Part shown: positions 1-4,743 of the stretch, piece after piece
Numbering within the stretch: position 1 is the first letter of the stretch
Layout: each line of letters opens with the position of its first letter
Assembly: GCA_947167435.1 (NCBI GenBank)
Contig: CAMVIC010000134.1
Location: 1 to 5,214 of the forward strand
DNA length: 5,214 nucleotides
Source of the DNA: an uncultured Clostridia bacterium
Lineage (GTDB): Bacteria; Bacillota_A; Clostridia; Oscillospirales; Oscillospiraceae
Direction of reading: 5' to 3'
Notes under the pieces: model-generated
What the model was told of the DNA's origin: nothing
Seen by the model: only the letters and a program-made list of their open reading frames with translations
The model's database searches: none
Translations under genes and position numbers: made by a program

Positions 1-12
1 AAAAAAGGGGAC

Positions 13-50
13 AGTGTGACACTGGTGTGAGAAAGCCTGTGCTATTCTGG
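13..50 (+). promoter_or_regulatory. Direct-repeat activator box plus extended -10 promoter, copy 1 (gene at 100)
   Basis: Two 7-bp direct repeats, GTGTGAC (14-20) and GTGTGAG (25-31), are separated by 4 bp. After 11 bp comes an extended -10, TGC-TATTCT (40-48). No good -35 hexamer sits 16-18 bp upstream; the repeats occupy that place. The same spacing recurs at 370, 738 and 4005. The 7-4-7-11-6 layout matches the known architecture of PhoB/OmpR-family boxes, although the repeat sequence differs from the E. coli pho box. Predicted transcription start is near 55, giving a leader of about 45 nt. Confidence 0.75.
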
Positions 51-99
51 CGCCGTAGACAGGAAATCAAAAATGATGAGAAGTGCAGGAGGCGCACAG

Positions 100-360
100 A
101 TGATGAGGATAAAGCTCAACGACCGGGAACTGGACATGGTCGCCGGCGGCAGAATCAGCAAGGACGAGGCGCTGACCCGGGTACTGGTCCACGCAAAGGT
201 GAACAAGGAAGATATCCACTATAAGGAAGTGGAGCGCAGCTGGGACAATGGGATTCAGATCTATGAGATCAGCTTCGTACACAACGGGATTGCCTATGAA
301 TACGACGTGGATGCGGAGACCGGCGATATCCTGAACGCGGATTCGGACTACTGGATGTAA
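100..360 (+). CDS. GG-leader PepSY-like small secreted protein
   Basis: An 86-residue protein. The start at 100 is chosen because AGGAGG (87-92) lies 7 bp upstream; the in-frame ATGs at 73 and 76 lack such a site, and 103 is an alternative. Residues 1-17 (MMRIKLNDRELDMVAGG) form a double-glycine leader with Leu at -12, Glu at -8, Leu at -7 and Val at -4, the pattern read by C39-peptidase ABC exporters. The 69-residue remainder resembles one PepSY repeat: an EAL-containing helix, a strand ending in YEISF, then YEYDVDAETG (residues 66-75), and an acidic/aromatic tail. It has no cysteine and no membrane segment. PepSY domains occur in secreted and envelope proteins and in protease propeptides, where an inhibitory role has been proposed. 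The actual role here is unknown. It has its own boxed promoter, and no terminator separates it from the next gene. Confidence 0.85.
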   Translation: MMRIKLNDRELDMVAGGRISKDEALTRVLVHAKVNKEDIHYKEVERSWDNGIQIYEISFVHNGIAYEYDVDAETGDILNADSDYWM

Positions 361-369
361 GAAAACACA

Positions 370-404
370 GTGTGACGCTTGTGTGAGAAATGCTGTGTTA
401 AGAT
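370..404 (+). promoter_or_regulatory. Direct-repeat activator box plus extended -10 promoter, copy 2 (gene at 471)
   Basis: GTGTGAC (370-376), 4 bp, GTGTGAG (381-387), 11 bp, then TAAGAT (399-404) preceded by TGT. The box begins 9 bp after the previous stop codon, so gene and promoter are tightly packed. Predicted transcription start is near 411, with an A/C-rich leader of about 60 nt. Confidence 0.78.
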
Positions 405-470
405 AGGCTCACAAAGCAAAAAACAAAGCACAGGTACACAACATACAATACAAAAAAGGAGATTACGAAA

Positions 471-725
471 ATGGAAAAACTGAACGACCAGATGATGGAA
501 AATGTCGTCGGCGGCATGATCACCGAGGACGAGGCCCTGGCAAGCGCACTGGAGAAGGCCGGACTGAAAAAGGAACAGCTGGACTTCATGAAGCGGATCG
601 ACCTGGACTATGAGCACGGCCGGAAGGTCTACGAGATCGAGTTTTACGTGGACGGCTTCGAGTACGAGTTCGACGTGGACGCAGAGACCGGCAAGGTCCT
701 GAAGTTCAAGAAGGATTGGGACTGA
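471..725 (+). CDS. GG-leader PepSY-like small secreted protein, second copy
   Basis: An 84-residue protein with AAGGAG at 456-461, 9 bp before the ATG. Residues 1-15 (MEKLNDQMMENVVGG) are a GG leader with Leu at -12, Met at -7 and Val at -4; the usual Glu at -8 is Met. The 69-residue cargo is the same length as that of the preceding gene and aligns with it with a single one-residue gap: DEAL near the start, a YEIEF strand, and DVDAETG (residues 68-74). It is therefore a diverged paralogue with a PepSY-like fold. It is highly charged and has no cysteine. The C-termini differ: here Lys/Trp-rich (KFKKDWD), in the neighbour acidic and aromatic. Divergence outside the PepSY core suggests separate partners or complementary roles. 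Function is unknown. Confidence 0.87.
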   Translation: MEKLNDQMMENVVGGMITEDEALASALEKAGLKKEQLDFMKRIDLDYEHGRKVYEIEFYVDGFEYEFDVDAETGKVLKFKKDWD

Positions 726-737
726 GCAGATAGAACT

Positions 738-772
738 GTGTGACAATTGTGTGATGGAAGCTGTGCTATCCT
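738..772 (+). promoter_or_regulatory. Direct-repeat activator box plus extended -10 promoter, copy 3 (genes at 843 and 1222)
   Basis: GTGTGAC (738-744), AATT, GTGTGAT (749-755), 11 bp, TATCCT (767-772) preceded by TGC. It starts 12 bp after the previous stop. Predicted start of transcription is near 779. The leader from there to the SD is almost free of U (A, C and G only until about 823), so it should be unstructured. Confidence 0.78.
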
Positions 773-842
773 GAACACACAAAGGCAAGAGAAAAACAAA
801 ACAAAAAAACAACGAAACAACAATCTGAAAGGAGATACGAAC

Positions 843-1175
843 ATGAGCGAACTGGAAAAGAAAGTGGAAGCCCTGGGCGACGAGGAACTGAACGAGGCTG
901 TGGGCGGCATGACCGCCAACTACCGCGCGGCCCTGGACGTGATGGAAGGCCGGTACGGCAACGGCGAGGAGCGTCGGCGCAGACTGACGGCAGCCGGATA
1001 CAACTACGAGGCAGTGCAGCACCTGGTGAACGGTCTGGCCAAGGGCTATGACAGAGTCGCCAGAGACGTGATCGACGGCAAGTACGGCAACGGCCAGGCC
1101 CGTGTGAACGCGCTGCGCGCCGCCGGCTACGACGCCGCCCTGGTACAGGATCTGGTCAACAACCTTCTGTGGTAA
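843..1175 (+). CDS. GG-leader protein with two Cpl-7 (CW_7) cell-wall-binding repeats
   Basis: A 110-residue protein. The start is set by AAGGAG (829-834), 8 bp before the ATG; the upstream in-frame ATG at 747 lies inside the promoter and is not used. Residues 1-22 end in GDEELNEAVGG, a GG leader with Leu at -12, Glu at -8, Leu at -7 and Ala at -4. Two repeats follow with a 43-residue period (about 29-65 and 72-108). Each has a V(M/I)xG(R/K)YGNG motif, an AAGY turn and an LVN-containing C-terminal helix. This is the pattern of the Cpl-7 cell-wall-binding repeat, known from phage and bacterial lysins to bind the disaccharide-peptide of peptidoglycan. No catalytic domain is present, so this is a binding module alone. 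The exported protein would be about 88 residues, without cysteine. It is followed by the LysM gene after 46 bp, probably as one transcript. Confidence 0.88.
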   Translation: MSELEKKVEALGDEELNEAVGGMTANYRAALDVMEGRYGNGEERRRRLTAAGYNYEAVQHLVNGLAKGYDRVARDVIDGKYGNGQARVNALRAAGYDAALVQDLVNNLLW

Positions 1176-1221
1176 GGAACAGACAACAAACAAATCATTA
1201 TAATTACGGAGGATAAGAAAA

Positions 1222-1485
1222 ATGTCTGATGAAGTGAAAATCAACGACAGCGAACTGGAAGCTGCAGTCGGCGGCGCCGGCGGCTGGGAGCAGTATGCAA
1301 AGGGTACTTTCGTCAACTATGGCAGCTACATCGTTTACACCGTGGCCCGGGGCGACGTGCTCTCCGGCATCGCGATCCGCTTCGGCGTGACCGTGGCCCA
1401 GATTCAGGGCTGGAACAGCATCAAGAATCCCAATGTGATCAGCATCGGGCAGAAGCTCACCATCTACCCCACGATTATTCGCTGA
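1222..1485 (+). CDS. GG-leader LysM small protein, copy A
   Basis: An 87-residue protein with GGAGG (1208-1212), 9 bp before the ATG. Residues 1-18 (MSDEVKINDSELEAAVGG) form a GG leader with Ile at -12, Glu at -8, Leu at -7 and Ala at -4. A short Gly/aromatic linker follows. Residues about 38-82 are a single LysM domain: YTVARGDVLSGIAIRFGV at the start, an N-containing middle (WNSIKNPNVI) and a closing IGQKLTIYP. LysM binds N-acetylglucosamine-containing glycans such as peptidoglycan. No enzyme domain is attached. It lacks its own boxed promoter and probably shares the transcript of the Cpl-7 gene. Copy B at 4110 matches it at 73 of 87 residues. A terminator follows 15 bp after the stop. Confidence 0.9.
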   Translation: MSDEVKINDSELEAAVGGAGGWEQYAKGTFVNYGSYIVYTVARGDVLSGIAIRFGVTVAQIQGWNSIKNPNVISIGQKLTIYPTIIR

Positions 1486-1498
1486 GCATGGAAAACGG

Positions 1499-1534
1499 AT
1501 CCCCCGCTGCCACAGCGCAGCGGGGGATTTTTTT
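1499..1534 (+). terminator. Strong intrinsic terminator after LysM copy A
   Basis: CCCCCGCTG (1501-1509) pairs with CAGCGGGGG (1518-1526) around an 8-nt loop. A further A-T and T-A pair at the base extends the stem to 11 bp, and seven T follow (1528-1534). It ends 2 bp before the SD of the lipoprotein gene, so that gene must be reached by read-through or from a promoter I cannot see. Confidence 0.93.
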
Positions 1535-1549
1535 GCAAGGAGTGTCGCA

Positions 1550-3991
1550 ATGAGAAAAAACCTTATGATCGTTATCAGCATCCTGCTGTGCGCCGCGCTG
1601 CTCACCGGCTGCGGACAGAAAGCGTCGGGCGTACCCGCCGCGACGGAGCAGCCCCGCAGCGATGCCACCGCCGCGCCCGAGGCGCAGCAGACCGTCTGGC
1701 AGGCGCAGTTTGTGCCCCTCAAATCCGGGGAATTGCAGGCCGGACTCCGGGGCGGCGCCGCCAGAGGAGAGACGCTGTACTACGTAAGCTCCGGCGTGAT
1801 CGCCGACGAGACGCCCGAGGGCGTCACCCCTGAATGGCCGGAACAGTACTGGGTCTACGGTCCGATCCTGGTGAAGACAGGTCCGGACGGGGCGGTGGAG
1901 ACCATCCCCTATACGCCGGAGAAGCCGGAAGCTGAGCCCGGGGTGAACAGCGGCGTGATGTTCGAGCGCCTTTCCGCCGAGGCGGACAGCAGCCTCTGGG
2001 TCCTGGAAAACCACTATCGGGTTGACGAGCAGAGCGGGGCCGGCCGGGAGGAGAAGGTCCTGGTTCATCTGGGCGAGGACGGCAGCGTGCTGAACACGAT
2101 CCCCCTGCATGGGCTGGCCGCCATTGAGGCAGGCGCGGGCAGCGCTGCGGGAAGCTATAGCTTTACCGTGCCCGGCTTTGCCGGCGACGGACAGGGGAGG
2201 CTCTGCCTTGCGATACACGAGTGGGCCGCAGACAACGGCGGTTATGCCCAGAGCAATCGGGTCTGCGTGCTGGATGAGGCCAGCGGCGCCGTCGGTCACA
2301 TGATCGAACTGGACGGCGAGGCGGCCGCTCTGGTCCGCCTGGGCAACGGGGCAATCGCCGTGGCCAGCTATCGGGGCGCCACGCCGGTGATCTCCCTGCT
2401 GGACCCGGAGAAGGGGACGCTTACGGAAGTGACTTCCGTGGACGACTTCCTGACGGACGTGGTCGGCGGAGAGGGAGACAGCCTCTGCTACAGCGCCGGC
2501 GACAGCTTCTTCCGCCTGCACACCGCCACGGGAGAGGCGGAAAAGCTTTTCTCCTGGTCCGGCTGTGACGTGGCCCGCAGCTATGATGACAGCGGCGTGT
2601 GCGTTCTCGGCGACGGGCGGGTGGTGGCCACCGCCGAAGGCGAGCTGATTCTCCTGGCCCCGGCGGAGGCGTCCCAGGTTCAGGAGCGAAAGACTCTGCG
2701 CCTGGCGGTTACGAACCTGTATCCCTTTACCAGCCAGATGGTCAGCCGCTTCAACCGCTCCCAGTCGGAATACCGGATTGAGATCACGGACTATTCCCAG
2801 TATAACGACTATACCAGCGCAAACCCAGAGGACTGGAACGCGGGACTGACCAAGCTGCAGACGGAGCTGATTGCCGGCAATGTACCGGACATCATCGACA
2901 TCAGCCTGCTTCCCGCAAGCCGCCTGGGCGAAAAGGGACTACTGGAGGACCTGATGCCCTATATCGACGCCGATGGGGAGCTGAGCCGGGAACAGCTGAA
3001 TATGCACGTTCTGGACGCTTTCTCGGATAACGGAAAGCTGTATCAGACCGTAGGCAATTACTACATTCTCACCACCCTGGGACTGCGGGACGTTGTGGGC
3101 GACCGGATGGGCTGGACCATGGCGGACCTGACCGCCGCCATGGGCGGGCTGCAGGCTCAGAACCCGGAGAGCACCGTGTTCGACGTGTACACCACCCGGG
3201 ACGACGCGCTGAATTTCCTGCTGTATCTGCAGATGGCGGATTACGTGGACTGGAGCACCGGGGCGTGTTCCTTCGATTCCGAATCCTTCCGGAATCTGCT
3301 CAGCTTTGTGCACGACTTCCCCACCACCTTCGACTGGGGCGCCGACGCGACGCCACAGGAGCTGGATTCCGACCTGCGCATGCTGCAGGGGCTGCAGCTG
3401 ATGAAGCAGTGCAACCTGAGCTGCTTTGAGGACGTGCAGATCAATACGGCAGGCCTGGGCGGCGCCGCCTGCACCTTCGTGGGCTATCCGACGGAGGAGG
3501 GTGTGGGCAGCATGTTCGCCCAGATCGGAAACGCCTTTGCCATCTCCTCCTCCTGCCAGGAGAAGGAGGCCGCCTGGGCCTTCGTGCGGCAGTTCTTCCT
3601 GCCGGCGTATCAGGAACAGTTAAGCGGCAGCGTCTTCCCCACCAATCTGGGCGTATATGAGGAGATGAAGCAGGCGGCGCAGCACACCGGCTATAAGCGC
3701 AATCCGGACGGGAGCTTCGCCCTGGATGCCGACGGGAACCGGATCGAGGACGACCGGGGCAGCGTAGCGGTGGCCGGGACAACGGTGAAGCTTCGTGCTG
3801 CCACGGCGGAGGAGATCGCCCTGGTGGAGGAGCTTACCGCGGCCACTACCCGCGTCCTCACCACCGACGACAGCCTGAAGGAGATCCTGCTCAGCAGCGC
3901 GGAGGCCTATTTCGCCGATCAGCGGAGCGTGGAGGAGACGGTCCGGCAGATCCAGAGCCGCGCCTCCCTCTACGTCAACGAGCAGCGGTGA
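1550..3991 (+). CDS. Lipoprotein with propeller-like N-terminal half and extracellular solute-binding domain
   Basis: An 813-residue protein with AAGGAG (1537-1542), 7 bp before the ATG. Residues 1-21 are a lipoprotein signal peptide with lipobox LTGC (lipidated Cys21), followed by an Ala/Pro/Gln-rich linker to about 48. Residues about 50-375 are beta-rich, with repeated blade-like strands such as SLWVLE, RLCLAI, GAIAVASY and GRVVAT; this looks like a propeller but is not proved. From about 380 (TLRLAVTNLYPF) to the end is a family-1-type extracellular solute-binding domain, with IAGNVPDIIDIS near 441-452 and the late block GNAFAISSSCQEKEAAWAFV after 655. Such proteins usually deliver sugars or peptides to ABC importers, but no permease or ATPase is in the window, and at 813 residues it is about twice the usual length. 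It stands between two LysM genes and uses the Sec/lipoprotein route, unlike its neighbours. It may anchor or sense a ligand at the surface; the substrate is unknown. Confidence 0.88.
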   Translation: MRKNLMIVISILLCAALLTGCGQKASGVPAATEQPRSDATAAPEAQQTVWQAQFVPLKSGELQAGLRGGAARGETLYYVSSGVIADETPEGVTPEWPEQYWVYGPILVKTGPDGAVETIPYTPEKPEAEPGVNSGVMFERLSAEADSSLWVLENHYRVDEQSGAGREEKVLVHLGEDGSVLNTIPLHGLAAIEAGAGSAAGSYSFTVPGFAGDGQGRLCLAIHEWAADNGGYAQSNRVCVLDEASGAVGHMIELDGEAAALVRLGNGAIAVASYRGATPVISLLDPEKGTLTEVTSVDDFLTDVVGGEGDSLCYSAGDSFFRLHTATGEAEKLFSWSGCDVARSYDDSGVCVLGDGRVVATAEGELILLAPAEASQVQERKTLRLAVTNLYPFTSQMVSRFNRSQSEYRIEITDYSQYNDYTSANPEDWNAGLTKLQTELIAGNVPDIIDISLLPASRLGEKGLLEDLMPYIDADGELSREQLNMHVLDAFSDNGKLYQTVGNYYILTTLGLRDVVGDRMGWTMADLTAAMGGLQAQNPESTVFDVYTTRDDALNFLLYLQMADYVDWSTGACSFDSESFRNLLSFVHDFPTTFDWGADATPQELDSDLRMLQGLQLMKQCNLSCFEDVQINTAGLGGAACTFVGYPTEEGVGSMFAQIGNAFAISSSCQEKEAAWAFVRQFFLPAYQEQLSGSVFPTNLGVYEEMKQAAQHTGYKRNPDGSFALDADGNRIEDDRGSVAVAGTTVKLRAATAEEIALVEELTAATTRVLTTDDSLKEILLSSAEAYFADQRSVEETVRQIQSRASLYVNEQR

Positions 3992-4004
3992 GGAAAAAAC
4001 AGGT

Positions 4005-4039
4005 GTGTGACACTTGTGTGATAAAAGCTGTGCTAAAAT
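4005..4039 (+). promoter_or_regulatory. Direct-repeat activator box plus extended -10 promoter, copy 4 (gene at 4110)
   Basis: GTGTGAC (4005-4011), ACTT, GTGTGAT (4016-4022), 11 bp, TAAAAT (4034-4039) preceded by TGC; this is the copy closest to a consensus -10. It starts 13 bp after the lipoprotein stop, with no terminator between. Predicted transcription start is near 4046, giving a leader of about 64 nt. Confidence 0.8.
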
Positions 4040-4109
4040 GCAGCCGTAAACAAGAGATGCCGGCGTGCGGACACGGCGGCGGCTCAGAATCTGAAAGGAG
4101 ATACATACA

Positions 4110-4373
4110 ATGTCTGATGAAGTGAAAATCAACGAGAGCGAACTGGAAGCGGCAGTCGGCGGCAATGGCGGCTGGGAAAAGTATGCGAAGGGTACCTTCG
4201 TCAACTACGGCAGCTACATCGTCTACACCGTGGCTCAGGGCGACGTGGTCTCCGGCATCGCGATCCGTTTTGGCGTGACCAACGACCAGATCAAGCAGTG
4301 GAACAACCTGAAGGACGTCAACGTCATCAGCATCGGCCAGAAGCTGACCATCTATCCCACTGTCATCCGGTAA
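4110..4373 (+). CDS. GG-leader LysM small protein, copy B
   Basis: An 87-residue protein with AAGGAG (4095-4100), 9 bp before the ATG. The GG leader MSDEVKINESELEAAVGG differs from copy A by one residue (D9E). The LysM domain spans about 38-82 (YTVAQGDVVSGIAIRFGV to IGQKLTIYP). Fourteen of 87 residues differ from copy A, clustered in the middle of the LysM domain (VAQIQG versus NDQIKQ, NSIKNP versus NNLKDV); the ends of the domain are invariant. In LysM folds this middle region lies near the glycan-binding groove, so the copies may differ in fine specificity (inference). Unlike copy A it has its own boxed promoter, and its SD region copies that of the Cpl-7 gene. A terminator follows. Confidence 0.9.
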   Translation: MSDEVKINESELEAAVGGNGGWEKYAKGTFVNYGSYIVYTVAQGDVVSGIAIRFGVTNDQIKQWNNLKDVNVISIGQKLTIYPTVIR

Positions 4374-4389
4374 ACATACGACAGAAGAC

Positions 4390-4420
4390 GCCCCTGACGC
4401 GTTTTGCGCCAGGGGCTTTT
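4390..4420 (+). terminator. Intrinsic terminator after LysM copy B
   Basis: GCCCCTG (4390-4396) pairs with CAGGGGC (4410-4416). An A/C mismatch and a further CGC/GCG triplet extend the stem up to a GTTTT loop. A TTTT tract (4417-4420) follows. It closes the small-protein array on the right. Confidence 0.85.
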
Positions 4421-4550
4421 CTTCATGAGACAGCAGTTCCGTACGGAAAGCCGCCGCAGGAATCAGGCTGCGGCGTATCACTGCGCGGCCGTGAAACGGG
4501 GTTGACGAAACGAAAATTGCCGATGATATAAATATAAAGAGGAAAAATAC
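4421..4550. other. Gene-free spacer with two inverted repeats and a possible weak promoter
   Basis: No convincing gene is seen here. TTCCGTACGGAA (4437-4448) is a perfect 12-bp palindrome. CGCCGCAG (4452-4459) pairs with CTGCGGCG (4468-4475) as an 8-bp stem with an 8-nt loop, but no T-run follows it on the plus strand. TTGACG (4502-4507) lies 19 bp before an extended -10, TGA-TATAAA (4524-4532), which could be a second promoter for the downstream gene, with less than ideal spacing. Confidence 0.5.
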
Positions 4551-4579
4551 TGGACATTGGCCCGGCGGAACAGTATAAT
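4551..4579 (+). promoter_or_regulatory. Sigma-A type promoter for the sensor-like gene
   Basis: TGGACA (4551-4556), a 17-bp spacer, then TATAAT (4574-4579): one mismatch from the full consensus with ideal spacing. It lacks the GTGTGA repeats of the other promoters, so the downstream gene is probably outside that regulon. Predicted start is near 4586, leaving a leader of about 158 nt before the ATG at 4744. Confidence 0.75.
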
Positions 4580-4600
4580 TTACTTTGGATATCTATAAAG

Positions 4601-4743
4601 CCGCAACCGTCAGCTTTCATCTGCTTCGGCATCTGACGGGGAGATACACCTCCGGACCTGTAAACAGCGGCGTACCGGAGCCGTTCCCGGCGTTCCGGAA
4701 AACTGCCGTTGGATACATTCCGCAAGGTTAAGGGTGACGTGCA
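4601..4743 (+). other. Structured 5' leader of the sensor-like gene
   Basis: Two stem-loops are visible: CCGTCAG (4607-4613) with CTGACGG (4633-4639), and CTCCGG (4650-4655) with CCGGAG (4675-4680). The palindrome TTCCGGAA (4693-4700) follows. No intrinsic terminator is seen before the start codon, and I do not recognise the conserved core of a known riboswitch class. AAGGG (4730-4734) is a weak SD, 9 bp before the ATG. Confidence 0.4.

Noticed and set aside
13..31. CRP/FNR-type palindromic operator reading of the GTGTGA boxes
   Set aside because: The half-sites are in direct, not inverted, orientation. The short GTGTNACAC symmetry in copies 1 and 4 is absent from copies 2 and 3.
73..99. Earlier start (73 or 76) for the first PepSY-like gene
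   Set aside because: The strong SD AGGAGG at 87-92 lies inside this extension and serves the ATG at 100. The resulting leader length also matches the other GG leaders.
370..772. CRISPR-like or transposon repeats
   Set aside because: The repeated units are promoter elements at variable distances with genes between, not regularly spaced repeats, and no transposase or terminal inverted repeats are present.
747..842. N-terminal extension of the Cpl-7 gene from ATG 747
   Set aside because: It overlaps the boxed promoter and its predicted transcription start, and SD AAGGAG at 829-834 marks ATG 843.
1199..1204. TATAAT before LysM copy A as a separate promoter
   Set aside because: Its expected start would fall within or just before the SD, and the region 17 bp upstream (GGAACA) is a poor -35.
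348..1316. Minus-strand 322-codon open frame
   Set aside because: It lies antisense to three well-supported small genes and their promoters, has a Leu/Val/His-rich composition typical of a shadow frame, and shows no recognisable domain.
100..1485. Classical class II bacteriocin cluster
   Set aside because: The leaders fit, but the cargos are PepSY, Cpl-7 and LysM-like domains instead of short cationic or Cys/GxxxG peptides, and no immunity gene is seen.
1475..2521. Minus-strand 348-codon open frame
   Set aside because: It is antisense to the lipoprotein gene and extends into the terminator; its composition is that of a GC-rich shadow frame with no domain seen.
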